Below, piece after piece: positions 40,707 through 48,989 of a stretch of 64,000 bases of DNA. Each line of letters starts with the position of its first letter. Position 1 is the stretch's first letter. A model generated the notes under the pieces. It saw only the letters and a list, made by a program, of their open reading frames with translations. It was not told the origin of the DNA and ran no database searches. Position numbers and translations under genes: made by a program. Location: positions 1 to 64,000 of the forward strand of contig JBMNRP010000013.1 in NCBI GenBank assembly GCA_050944685.1, written 5' to 3'. Origin of the DNA: CADBRN01 sp050944685 (GTDB lineage: Bacteria; Bacillota; Clostridia; Lachnospirales; Lachnospiraceae).

Positions 40707-41638
40707 TTCAGGACATTCAGAGAAGAATTGCCCGGCTGGACCGTATGCAGGAAGATATCCGCGAGCGCTACGGGGTTACCGGAAAAGCGGGGAAAAAACT
40801 CGAGAAGCTGCAGAGAAAAGAAGAAGAGATTCTGAATGAAATGGGGCCGCTGACGCCGGAGGATCGCGTCTATATCGCCAGAATGCCGGAACGCCCGCAC
40901 GTCAATGAGCTGATCAGCGCTCTGTGCACGGATTTTTTCCGGCAGAGAGGAGATCATCTCTACGACGAGGACCGCAGCATTCTGGGCGGAATCGCGTTCT
41001 ATCACGATATTCCGGTCACGGTGCTCGGACATCGAAAGGGAAGAAATCTGAAGGAAAACCTGCGGTACAATTTCGGAATGCCCAGGCCGGAGGGCTACAG
41101 AAAGGCGCTCCGGATCATGGAGCAGGCGGAAAAATTCGGGCGGCCGATCATTACCTTTGTCGATACTCCCGGAGCCTTTCCCGGACTGGAGGCGGAAGAG
41201 CACGGACAGGGCGAGGCGATTGCCCGCAACCTGGCGGCCATGAGCCGCTTCCACGTCCCGATTATCACTGTGGTTGTCGGTGAGGGAAATTCCGGAGGCG
41301 CGCTGGCGATCAGCGTGGCCAACCGGATTCTGATGCTGGAAAACGCGGTTTATTCCATCCTCAGCCCGGAGGGATTTGCCAGCATTCTCTGGAAGGACTC
41401 CTCCCGCAAGGCAGAAGCCTGCGAGATGATGAAGCTCACGGCACCGGATCTCGTGGAGGCGGGCGTCGCTGACGTCATCGTAAAAGAGCCTCCGCTCGGC
41501 GCACAGAGAGATCCGGACGCGCTGTTCAAAGCTCTCGATGAGCAGCTCTGGTCCGTTCTTCAGGAACTGATGAAAATGAGTCCGGAGGAGCTTCGGAGAG
41601 ACAGATTCGAGAAATTCCGCAGGATCGGTGTCTGCTGA
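40703..41638 (+). CDS. accA: Acetyl-CoA carboxylase carboxyltransferase alpha subunit
   Basis: 311 aa, normal length. An N-terminal coiled-coil segment (IARLDRMQEDIRERYG...) leads into the carboxyltransferase domain: RPHVNELISAL, GHRKGRNLKENLRYNFGMP, FVDTPGAFPGLEAEEHGQ, VVVGEGNSGGALAISVANRI and ILSPEGFASILWKDSSRK are classic AccA motifs. It forms the heterotetramer with AccD. It overlaps accD by four bases and is two bases from fabH, so the three are coupled. accB and accC, needed for the biotin half-reaction, are not in this operon. Confidence 0.97.
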   Translation: MIQDIQRRIARLDRMQEDIRERYGVTGKAGKKLEKLQRKEEEILNEMGPLTPEDRVYIARMPERPHVNELISALCTDFFRQRGDHLYDEDRSILGGIAFYHDIPVTVLGHRKGRNLKENLRYNFGMPRPEGYRKALRIMEQAEKFGRPIITFVDTPGAFPGLEAEEHGQGEAIARNLAAMSRFHVPIITVVVGEGNSGGALAISVANRILMLENAVYSILSPEGFASILWKDSSRKAEACEMMKLTAPDLVEAGVADVIVKEPPLGAQRDPDALFKALDEQLWSVLQELMKMSPEELRRDRFEKFRRIGVC

Positions 41639-41640
41639 AG

Positions 41641-42723
41641 ATGGGGAAATGTATGGAAGGTTTGGAATTGGTTTCGACTGCCGCCGCCGTGCCGGAGCGC
41701 AGGGTGGCGAATGACGATCTGTCGCAAATAATGGATACGAATGATGAATGGATTTTTTCACGAACCGGTATCCACTCCCGCTATTTCTGCGGGAAAAATG
41801 AATCAACGCTGACGCTCGCCCTCCGTGCGGCGGAGGATGCGGTCCGGAGGGCCGGGATCCGTCCGGACGAGATCGGATGCGTGGTTGTGGGGACATGCTC
41901 GGGAGACTACGCGACTCCGGGGATATCGTGTCTCGTGCAGAGCGCTCTGGGACTTCCGGATGATATCCCGGCGACGGATGTCAATTCGGCCTGTACGGGA
42001 TTTGTCTACGCGACGGAGGTTGCGAGGGGATTCCTGCAGGATTCGGACAGGCCGTATGCTCTGGTGATCGCCAGCGAGCAGATCTCGAAGTTTCTGGATA
42101 TGAGCGACCGGTCGACGGCCGTGCTGTTCGGGGACGGAGCCGGGGCTGCGGTGATGAAGAAGACGAAGGGTGCGGATTACAGGAGAGTTCTCGGGTCAAG
42201 CGGCGGCCTCGAGATCCGGATGCCGGGAGCTGCCGCGCGAAATGTTCCGGCGGTGGACCCGGAAGCTTCCGGCAGCGGTCCCGTCAGTCTGAAAATGGAC
42301 GGGAAAGCGGTATTCCGCTTCGCGACCGGGGCGATGCGCCGCGGGATTGAGACGCTTCTTCGGGATTCCGGGAAGACAATGGAGGATATCGACTGGGTCG
42401 TCTGCCATCAGGCAAACGCCAGAATCATCGATTACTGCGTGAAAAAGCTGAAGGCGCCCTCCGAAAAATTCTTTGAGAATATGGATCATTTCGGCAATAC
42501 CAGCGGAGCGTCTATTCCGCTGGCGCTGAATGAGATGAACGAAAAGCATCTGCTGAAGGCAGGTCAGACGATTCTGATGGTCGGTTTCGGTTCCGGCCTG
42601 TCATGGGGCGGAGTTCTGATGCAGTGTTCCCCTTCTTTTGCGGAGGCGGGAACAGAAAGAGTTTTCCGGTCCGAAAACGGCGGAAAAGAAGAAAGTGAGG
42701 AAGTGCGGGATGTACATGATTAA
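41641..42723 (+). CDS. fabH: 3-oxoacyl-ACP synthase III (FabH)
   Basis: 360 aa. The triad is intact: Cys118 (VNSACTGFVYAT), His in WVVCHQANARIID and Asn in HFGNTSGASIPLAL. It condenses acetyl-CoA (or another primer) with malonyl-ACP to start the chain. Two start codons, 41641 and 41653, are possible; the first is used here since it follows accA by two bases. Odd: about 30 extra residues after the usual GFGSGLSWGGVLMQ end (PSFAEAGTERVFRSENGGKE...) overlap the fabK start and encode its ribosome site, so this tail may exist for translational coupling. Confidence 0.96.
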   Translation: MGKCMEGLELVSTAAAVPERRVANDDLSQIMDTNDEWIFSRTGIHSRYFCGKNESTLTLALRAAEDAVRRAGIRPDEIGCVVVGTCSGDYATPGISCLVQSALGLPDDIPATDVNSACTGFVYATEVARGFLQDSDRPYALVIASEQISKFLDMSDRSTAVLFGDGAGAAVMKKTKGADYRRVLGSSGGLEIRMPGAAARNVPAVDPEASGSGPVSLKMDGKAVFRFATGAMRRGIETLLRDSGKTMEDIDWVVCHQANARIIDYCVKKLKAPSEKFFENMDHFGNTSGASIPLALNEMNEKHLLKAGQTILMVGFGSGLSWGGVLMQCSPSFAEAGTERVFRSENGGKEESEEVRDVHD

Positions 42724-43621
42724 TGAGATGCTGGGTACGAAGTATCCGGTGATCCAGGGAGGCATGGCCAATATTGCAACCGGGGCGTTTGCAGCGGCGT
42801 GCTCCAATGCCGGGGCGCTGGGCGTGATCGGGACCGGCGGAATGAATGCGCAGATGCTGAAAGAAGAGATTGCCGTCTGCCGGAGCGCCACTGACAAACC
42901 CTTCGCGGTCAATATCATGCTGATGCATCCGGAGGCGGACGCGTTCGCGCAGATCGTCGTCGATGAACATATTCCGATTGTGACGACGGGTGCGGGGAAT
43001 CCCGGAAAATACATGGAGACCTGGAAGAAGGCGGGTATTCTCGTCATTCCGGTGGTCGCGGCTCCCGTTCTGGCACAGCACCTGGAGAAGATCGGTGCGG
43101 ACGCCGTGATTGCCGAGGGAACGGAGTCGGGAGGCCATGTCGGGGAGATGACGACCATGACTCTGGTTCCGCAGGTCTGCGATGCGGTCAGCATACCGGT
43201 GATCGCGGCAGGGGGCGTCGCCGATGCCAGACAGATGAAGGCCGTATTTGATCTCGGAGCCTGCGGCGTTCAGGTGGGAACCTGCCTGCTGGCGAGCGAG
43301 GAGTGCCCGATTCACGACAACTACAAGCAGGCCGTCATCAAGGCAAAGGGAAGCGACACCGTCGTCACCGGCCGCATCGCCGGAACTCCGGTCCGCATCC
43401 TGAAAAACCGGATGAGCCGCGAATACATCAAACAGGAAAAAGCGGGCGCCACGATGGAGGAGCTCGAAAAATATACGCTGGGAAGCCTGCGGCGCGCCGT
43501 ATTCGACGGAGATACGAAAACAGGAAGCCTGATGGCGGGTCAGGTTTGCGGACAGATCCGGGAAATCCGGCCGGTCGCCGATATTCTGGCGGATCTCTGC
43601 TCCGGTCTTGATCTGAAATAA
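42710..43621 (+). CDS. fabK: Enoyl-ACP reductase II (FabK, FMN-dependent)
   Basis: 303 aa from ATG 42710 (GAGGAAG upstream; ATG 42716 is also possible). TIM-barrel flavoprotein of the nitronate-monooxygenase/FabK type: PVIQGGMANIATGAF, AVNIMLM, VTTGAGNP, EGTESGGHVGEMTTM, PVIAAGGVADARQM and GVQVGTCLLASEE. It catalyses the last reduction of each elongation cycle, in place of FabI. FabK-type reductases are typical of clostridia and streptococci and resist triclosan. It overlaps the end of fabH by 14 bp. Confidence 0.95.
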   Translation: MYMINEMLGTKYPVIQGGMANIATGAFAAACSNAGALGVIGTGGMNAQMLKEEIAVCRSATDKPFAVNIMLMHPEADAFAQIVVDEHIPIVTTGAGNPGKYMETWKKAGILVIPVVAAPVLAQHLEKIGADAVIAEGTESGGHVGEMTTMTLVPQVCDAVSIPVIAAGGVADARQMKAVFDLGACGVQVGTCLLASEECPIHDNYKQAVIKAKGSDTVVTGRIAGTPVRILKNRMSREYIKQEKAGATMEELEKYTLGSLRRAVFDGDTKTGSLMAGQVCGQIREIRPVADILADLCSGLDLK

Positions 43622-43698
43622 GAGGTAATTGCTGTCTGGAAGACAAAAAATACAGAAAAAGTTTTCGGCACTTTTCAGAAAGAGAGGAAACAGCCGCT

Positions 43699-44649
43699 AT
43701 GAAAACAGCTTTTTTATATGCTGGACAGGGAAGCCAGTTCAGAGGAATGGGGAAAGATCTCTATGAAAAATATCCGGTATTCCGGGAGGCGTTTGACTCC
43801 GCGGATCTTTCGTTTGATCTGCATGAGGTCTGCTTTGCGGATCCGGATGATAATCTGGGCCGCACGCGCTACACGCAGCCCTGTATGGAAGCGTTTGCCT
43901 GCGGTGTGACCGCGGTGCTTTACGACGCGGGAATCCGGCCGGACATGGCAGCCGGACTCTCCCTGGGAGAGTATTCCGCACTGGAGGCGGCGGGCGTGTT
44001 CGACGCGAAAACGGCGATTGAGCTGACCGCGTTCCGCGGAGCGGCGATGGAAGAGGCCGGAGCGGGCATCGATACCGGGATGCAGGCCGTGCTGGGACTT
44101 GATGAGAAGGTTCTTCTCGAGTGCTGTGAGGAGGCGTCTTCGGAGGGAGTCGTGACCATCAGCAATTACAACTGTCCCGGTCAGCTGGTGATCTCCGGAG
44201 AGGCGAAGGCAGTGGAGCGCTGCGCGGAGCTCGCGAAGGAGAAGGGCGCGCGGCGGTGTGTCCCGCTGAAGGTGAGCGGACCGTTCCATACCAGTTTCAT
44301 GGCGCCGGCGGGAAAAGCCCTCGAGAACTACTTTACGCAGATTGAATTTCATCCCATGCAGTTCCCGGTCCTGTTCAACACGATCGGCCGCGAGATGGGC
44401 AGGGAAGATACGATTCAGAAGCTTCTGGCTGCCCAGGTGCAGACGAGCATTCACATGGACGCCATTCTCCGCCGCATGCTGGAGCTGGGTGTTGATACGT
44501 TCGTGGAAGTCGGACCCGGCAGCGCGCTCTCGGGCTTTGTCCGGAAAACGGCGAGGGCGCAGGGCGTGAAGGGAACCACCTGCCTGGGCATCCAGAACGC
44601 GGAAGATATGGAAAAGGTACTCGCGTATTTTCAGGAACAGGGGAAATAA
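43699..44649 (+). CDS. fabD: Malonyl-CoA:ACP transacylase (FabD)
   Basis: 316 aa. N-terminal FLYAGQGSQFRGMG, active-site Ser in GLSLGEYSALEAAG, the conserved Arg in LTAFRGAAM, the His of SGPFHTSFMAPA and C-terminal FVEVGPGSALSGFVRKT are all present. It loads malonate onto ACP for elongation. GAGAGGAAA lies upstream of the start. There are 77 bp between fabK and fabD and 40 bp between fabD and fabG, with no terminator. Confidence 0.96.
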   Translation: MKTAFLYAGQGSQFRGMGKDLYEKYPVFREAFDSADLSFDLHEVCFADPDDNLGRTRYTQPCMEAFACGVTAVLYDAGIRPDMAAGLSLGEYSALEAAGVFDAKTAIELTAFRGAAMEEAGAGIDTGMQAVLGLDEKVLLECCEEASSEGVVTISNYNCPGQLVISGEAKAVERCAELAKEKGARRCVPLKVSGPFHTSFMAPAGKALENYFTQIEFHPMQFPVLFNTIGREMGREDTIQKLLAAQVQTSIHMDAILRRMLELGVDTFVEVGPGSALSGFVRKTARAQGVKGTTCLGIQNAEDMEKVLAYFQEQGK

Positions 44650-44689
44650 CCGGCGCGAGGGTGCGTCCGGCGAGAAAGGATGGGAAAGT

Positions 44690-45451
44690 ATGAATCACAA
44701 TGAGAAGGAAATCGTCCGCACTGCGCTGGTGACAGGCGGCGGACGCGGCATCGGCAGGGCGGTTTCCGAGGCGCTTGCTTCCCTGTGCGGAAATCTCTGC
44801 ATTAATTACAATGGCAGCGCGGCCTCGGCGGAGGAAACCGCAGAGAGATGCCGGGAGATCAACCCGGATATCCGCGTCATCACGGTGAAGGCCGACGTCT
44901 CCCGCAGCGACGAGGCAGATGAGCTGGTCAAAAAGACGACAGACGAGTTCGGGCGCATTGACATTCTGGTGAACAATGCCGGGATCACGCGGGACGGACT
45001 TATGATGCGCATGACGGATGAGGACTTTGACCGGGTGATCGGGGTCAATCTGAAGGGCGCTTTTAACTGCAGCCGTGCGGCGGTAAAGAAAATGATCCGG
45101 CAGCGCTACGGCAGGATCATCAATTTTTCCAGTGTGACCGGGGTTCACGGAAACGCCGGACAGGTCAACTACGCGGCGAGCAAGGCAGGCATTATCGGCA
45201 TGACGAAGAGTATGGCGAAGGAGCTGGCCGGCCGGAATATCACGGTCAATGCGGTCGCGCCCGGTCTGATTCTGACGGACATGACGGCAGTCCTTCCCGA
45301 GGAGGCGAAAAAGGCGATCGTGGATCAGATTCCGATGAAAAAAGCGGGGACTCCGCAGGATGTCGCCGCGGCGGTAAAATTTTTCGCCTCGGAAGAAGCG
45401 GGTTATTTTACGGGACAGATTTTATGCCCGGACGGCGGAATGGGGATGTGA
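44690..45451 (+). CDS. fabG: 3-oxoacyl-ACP reductase (FabG)
   Basis: 253 aa short-chain dehydrogenase. The NADPH loop is TGGGRGIGRAVSEAL, NNAGITRDGLMMRM is the FabG signature, and the catalytic Ser-Tyr-Lys are in NFSSVTGVHGN and QVNYAASKAG. The end CPDGGMGM matches FabG proteins. It reduces 3-oxoacyl-ACP after each condensation. AAAGGA precedes the start. The N-terminus is about six residues longer than in many relatives (MNHNEKEIVR). Confidence 0.96.
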   Translation: MNHNEKEIVRTALVTGGGRGIGRAVSEALASLCGNLCINYNGSAASAEETAERCREINPDIRVITVKADVSRSDEADELVKKTTDEFGRIDILVNNAGITRDGLMMRMTDEDFDRVIGVNLKGAFNCSRAAVKKMIRQRYGRIINFSSVTGVHGNAGQVNYAASKAGIIGMTKSMAKELAGRNITVNAVAPGLILTDMTAVLPEEAKKAIVDQIPMKKAGTPQDVAAAVKFFASEEAGYFTGQILCPDGGMGM

Positions 45452-45547
45452 TGTAAACATCGCTCCCGCCCCGAAAGGAAAATCATTTGCAGATCCGGCG
45501 GCTTTCTGAAAGCTCCTCCGGATCGATCGAAGATAAGGAGACAGATT

Positions 45548-46786
45548 ATGGCAAGAAGAGTAGTCGTGACTGGCCTGGGCACCGTAAATCCGACCGGAAA
45601 AACGGTTGCGGAGAGCTGGGACAATATTAAAAACGGAAGAAGCGGAATCGGTGAAATAACGCTGTTTGATACGAGCGGCTTTCAGAGCAGGGTTGATGCG
45701 GAGGTGAAGGATTTTGATCCGTTTGAGAAGATCGACAAAAAGTCCGCGAAGCGCATGGCGCGGTTCACTCAGTTTGCGGTTTACGCCGCGAAAGAGGCGG
45801 TCGGAGACAGCGGCCTTTTTGAGTCGGACGACATTGACCGGAAGCGGATCGGCGTGCTTATCTCCAGCGGAATCGGAGGCATGGAGATCATTGAGCGCGA
45901 GCATGACCGCGGGCGCGCGAAGGGCTTCGAGCGCGTCAATCCGTTTTTCATTCCTATGACGATAGCGAATATGGCCGGTGCGCAGATCGCGATCCAGTAC
46001 GGCCTGAAGGGCATGTGCTCCTGCATTGTGACGGCGTGCGCGGGGGGCAGCAACGCCATCGGCGAGGCCTTTCACCGCATCCGTGACGGATACGAGGACG
46101 CCTTTGTCTGCGGAGGAGCGGAGGCGTGCATCACCGATCTCGTGGTCGGCGGATTTACCAGCCTGAAGGCGCTGACCCGTTCCCAGGACCCGGCCCGCGC
46201 CAGCATCCCGTTTGACGCGGAGAGAAGCGGATTCGTGATCGGTGAGGGAAGCGGAATTCTCATACTCGAGGAGCTTGAGCACGCGAAAAAGCGCGGAGCT
46301 CATATCTATGCCGAGATCGCGGGATACGGCGTAAACTGCGACGCGTATCACATCACGGCTCCCGCGCCGGACGGAGAGGGCGCGGCGGACTGCCTGCGGA
46401 TGGCGATCGAGGACGGCGGCGCCGATCCGGGTGAGATTGATTACATCAACGCGCACGGAACCGGAACTCCGCTCAATGATTCCACAGAGACGGCGGCGTT
46501 CAAAAAAGCCTTCGGCGAGCGCGCCTATGAGATACCGATCTCCAGTACGAAATCCATGACAGGTCATCTCCTCGGAGGAGCGGGAGCCATCGAGGGAGTC
46601 TTTACGGTAAAGGCGGTGGAAGAAGGATTTGTTCCGCCGACGATCGGTCTCCGAAATCCGGATCCCGAATGCGATCTGGATTACGTTCCGAATCAGGGCA
46701 GAAAAAAAGAGATCCGGTACGCCCTGAGCGACAACCTCGGATTCGGCGGACACAATTCCTGCCTGATGTTCCGCAAATATGAGTGA
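45548..46786 (+). CDS. fabF: 3-oxoacyl-ACP synthase II (FabF)
   Basis: 412 aa, normal length. VVTGLGTVNPTGKTV opens the protein. The nucleophile Cys lies in IVTACAGGSNAIGEA, one catalytic His in INAHGTGTPLNDSTE and the other in STKSMTGHLLGGAGAIE, and NLGFGGHNSCLMFR closes the fold. It elongates acyl-ACP with malonyl-ACP. AAGGAGA precedes the ATG. The 96-bp gap after fabG contains a weak inverted repeat (ATCCGG / CCGGAT) without a T-run. Confidence 0.96.
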   Translation: MARRVVVTGLGTVNPTGKTVAESWDNIKNGRSGIGEITLFDTSGFQSRVDAEVKDFDPFEKIDKKSAKRMARFTQFAVYAAKEAVGDSGLFESDDIDRKRIGVLISSGIGGMEIIEREHDRGRAKGFERVNPFFIPMTIANMAGAQIAIQYGLKGMCSCIVTACAGGSNAIGEAFHRIRDGYEDAFVCGGAEACITDLVVGGFTSLKALTRSQDPARASIPFDAERSGFVIGEGSGILILEELEHAKKRGAHIYAEIAGYGVNCDAYHITAPAPDGEGAADCLRMAIEDGGADPGEIDYINAHGTGTPLNDSTETAAFKKAFGERAYEIPISSTKSMTGHLLGGAGAIEGVFTVKAVEEGFVPPTIGLRNPDPECDLDYVPNQGRKKEIRYALSDNLGFGGHNSCLMFRKYE

Positions 46787-46883
46787 TGCCGGCAGAGCAG
46801 TTCCATCGATCGGCAACAGAATCTGCATGACAGATCAGGAATGAAAAGCTGCAGCGCGAGAGAAAATGAAGGGGGATCTTCAA

Positions 46884-47348
46884 ATGCTCAGTGAAGAACT
46901 TAACGAGATATATAACAAATTCAGACTTCACTTTTTTATGTCGGTATTTTCCCGTTTTGAGACACGCGAAGCGACGCTGACTACGGTGGAATCTTTCAGT
47001 ATGGAGGGCATCATGTCTCTCGGAGAACCGACCGTGTCCGAGTTCGCCCGGATGATGGGAATATCCGCGCCGAATGCCGCCTATAAGATCAACAGTCTGA
47101 TTCAGAAAGGCTATGTAAAAAAAATTCAGTCGAAAGATGACCGGCGGGAATATCATCTGCGGCCGACAGAGAAGTTTATGCGTTATTATAATGTGAACTA
47201 TGATTATCTGAAGAAGGTCGCCGGGAGGATCCGGAAACGGTTTTCCCCCGAGGATTACGAAAAGTTCGAGTCCATGCTGCAGATCATCAATACGGAACTT
47301 ATGCCGGAACTCGATCCGGACCGCATGCGCGGCACGGAGGAGGACTGA
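46884..47348 (+). CDS. MarR-family regulator, FabT-like
   Basis: 154 aa from ATG 46884, which has AAGGGGG nine bases upstream; ATG 46866 lies before that site. Winged-helix core: PTVSEFARMMGISAPNAAYKINSLIQKGYVKKIQSKDDRREYHLRPTE (given by its ends: recognition helix SAPNAAYKINSLIQ, wing SKDDRREYHL), flanked by dimerisation helices. It is the last gene of the fatty-acid operon, about 100 bp after fabF. Known: FabT, a MarR protein encoded with FabK-type operons, represses them with acyl-ACP as corepressor. Inference: this is the functional equivalent and binds the two 18-bp sites around the acpP promoter. It converges on nudC with only 19 bp between stops. Confidence 0.85.
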   Translation: MLSEELNEIYNKFRLHFFMSVFSRFETREATLTTVESFSMEGIMSLGEPTVSEFARMMGISAPNAAYKINSLIQKGYVKKIQSKDDRREYHLRPTEKFMRYYNVNYDYLKKVAGRIRKRFSPEDYEKFESMLQIINTELMPELDPDRMRGTEED

Positions 47349-47367
47349 AACGCACCGGGGTTTTCGT

Positions 47368-48213
47368 TCAGCGGGGATACGTCCCGTTTTTGAACATGGT
47401 CATCATTTCCTGTGTGAGGGCAATGTGGTCGATATCCTCCGGGACTTCTTCCGGCCGATACCAGCCCGCCTCCGCGAGCTCGTCCTCCTGAAGGGTCAGG
47501 CGGTCATCCCCGTCGAGGTCGCAGAAAAATCCCATGAGCAGGGAATTGGAAAACGGCCATGGCTGGCTCTTGTAAAACCGGAGATTCTTTACCCGGATGC
47601 CGACTTCCTCCATCACCTCGCGGTGCACCGTCTGTTCGATGGTCTCTCCGATCTCCGTGAATCCGGCGATCAGGGCGAAGTGACGGTAACCTCCTCCGGC
47701 GTACTTGCTCATGAGTATTTTCCCGTTGTTGATGACGCCTACGATGACACCGGGGCTGATCCGCGGGTAAATCATGAGCCCGCATTTCGGGCATCGCACC
47801 ATCCGCTCGCGGTGATCTTTTTCCATGGGGGTTCCGCAGCGTCCGCAGAACCGGTGCGCCTGATACCACTCGTACAGGGAGTGACCTGTGACGCCCGCGA
47901 AGGAGCGCACCTTCGGTGCGGCCGAGCGGAAAATGGAAATCTTTTCAAAAGAGTAGCCGTCCGGGAGGAAACCGTCCTGCGGTTCCCCGAGAAAATAGGC
48001 CTTGTTGTCGATAGAAAAAAGGTAGGTATACCGCACATCTCTTCCCTTGAAATCTTCCACGGTCGGATAGGTCAGCCGGTCCTGTGCGTCAAATTTTACC
48101 AGTGCTTTTCCTCCGTCGTAGACGAGGACCCGTTCCTCGTCGTGCGGCACCGTCATGGGCTGCTCGTCGTGAAATTCATTATGGAATACTTTCGGATAAA
48201 TATCCTGAATCAT
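47368..48213 (-). CDS. nudC: NADH pyrophosphatase / RNA deNADding Nudix hydrolase NudC
   Basis: 281 aa. N-terminal domain 1-115, a zinc ribbon with four Cys (CGRCGTPM, CPKCGLM, ~117-140), and a Nudix domain with AGFTEIGETIEQTVHREVMEEVGI. The NudC-specific motif SQPWPFSNSLL follows it. It hydrolyses NAD(H) to NMN(H) and AMP and, in known cases, removes NAD caps from RNA. The start follows AGGGAG. It lies 22 bp downstream of luxS on the same strand and is probably cotranscribed; the pairing has no clear metabolic reason. Confidence 0.95.
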   Translation of the reverse strand: MIQDIYPKVFHNEFHDEQPMTVPHDEERVLVYDGGKALVKFDAQDRLTYPTVEDFKGRDVRYTYLFSIDNKAYFLGEPQDGFLPDGYSFEKISIFRSAAPKVRSFAGVTGHSLYEWYQAHRFCGRCGTPMEKDHRERMVRCPKCGLMIYPRISPGVIVGVINNGKILMSKYAGGGYRHFALIAGFTEIGETIEQTVHREVMEEVGIRVKNLRFYKSQPWPFSNSLLMGFFCDLDGDDRLTLQEDELAEAGWYRPEEVPEDIDHIALTQEMMTMFKNGTYPR

Positions 48214-48235
48214 AATAATATCTCCCTGTCCCGTG

Positions 48236-48715
48236 TTATTCCGGGTAATTCAGCCGGTCTTCCTCCGGTTTTTCAAGCACCTCGCCGAGATATTTCCGGG
48301 CGTAGTAGTGCGCCATGTTCAGATTCATATCGAGATAATTGCCGCAGTCCTCTGGCGTCGCTCCCGGAATTTCTCCTTCATAATCCCGGATAAATTCGAA
48401 TGTCCGGGTGAGGAGCGGGACGATCTCGCGGCTCGAAAGGTCGCCGGAGAGCAGCAGATAAAATCCGGTCCGGCATCCCATGGGACCGAAATAGATGACG
48501 CGGTCCTTCCACTCGGGATCATTGCGCAGATACGTGGCCCCGAGATGCTCGATGGCGTGTACCTCTGCCGTGTTCATGACGGGTTCGTCATTCGGGCTGG
48601 TGATCCGGATGTCGAAGGTCGTGATCGTCTCATCTTTGATGCGGTCTTTTCGGGATACATACACGCCCGGCTTCAGACGGATATGGTCAATGGTGAAACT
48701 CGCAATTTTTTCCAT
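48236..48715 (-). CDS. luxS: S-ribosylhomocysteine lyase LuxS
   Basis: 159 aa, normal length. Metal ligands are His53 and His57 (EVHAIEHLGA) and Cys124 (EDCGNYLDMN), with catalytic Cys81 in GPMGCRTGFY. It splits S-ribosylhomocysteine into homocysteine and DPD, the precursor of autoinducer 2, in the activated methyl cycle. No pfs gene is adjacent. AAGGAATT lies upstream of the start. The leader contains a very stable hairpin at 48736-48754. luxS and nudC are divergent from trkA. Confidence 0.97.
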   Translation of the reverse strand: MEKIASFTIDHIRLKPGVYVSRKDRIKDETITTFDIRITSPNDEPVMNTAEVHAIEHLGATYLRNDPEWKDRVIYFGPMGCRTGFYLLLSGDLSSREIVPLLTRTFEFIRDYEGEIPGATPEDCGNYLDMNLNMAHYYARKYLGEVLEKPEEDRLNYPE

Positions 48716-48735
48716 TTTATAATTCCTTTCAGACT

Positions 48736-48754
48736 GCCCCGCATCCGGCGGGGC
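48736..48754 (-). other. Leader hairpin of luxS
   Basis: GCCCCGC / GCGGGGC 7-bp stem with a 5-nt loop, about 20 bases before the luxS start and without a T-run. It probably stabilises the mRNA or modulates translation. A TATGAT farther upstream on the minus strand (about 48795) may be the -10. Confidence 0.5.
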
Positions 48755-48844
48755 AATATTAATATTATCCGGTATCCTCAGGTCATCATAACAGAAAGTG
48801 CGGCGTTTTTACAGAGCCCGGAACCGGTTCTTATCGTTATTTCC

Positions 48845-48873
48845 TTGAGAGTGCCACATCAGTGTGATATGAT
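48845..48873 (+). promoter_or_regulatory. Promoter of trkA-trkH
   Basis: TTGAGA (48845-48850) and TATGAT (48868-48873) with 17-bp spacing. The transcript should begin near 48880, right at the foot of the leader stem. Confidence 0.7.
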
Positions 48874-48881
48874 AGTCCATA

Positions 48882-48979
48882 GGGTCAGAAAATCATCGAT
48901 GCGTCCGGAGCGGTTCGTATTCATGCTTTTTTGACCCATAAAAATTGTTTGTACAAGGGGGTCCCGCTGCTGCGGGAAC
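48882..48979 (+). other. Structured 5' leader of trkA
   Basis: GGGTCAGAAAA (48882-48892) pairs over 11 positions with TTTTTTGACCC (48927-48937; one G-U pair), enclosing a 34-nt loop. A second hairpin TCCCGC / GCGGGA (48962-48977) sits just before the AGGAG of trkA. It does not match the ydaO/c-di-AMP or other riboswitch cores I know. It may be a new cis-acting element of K+ uptake or only a 5' stabiliser. Confidence 0.45.
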
Positions 48980-48989
48980 AGGAGTAGAT

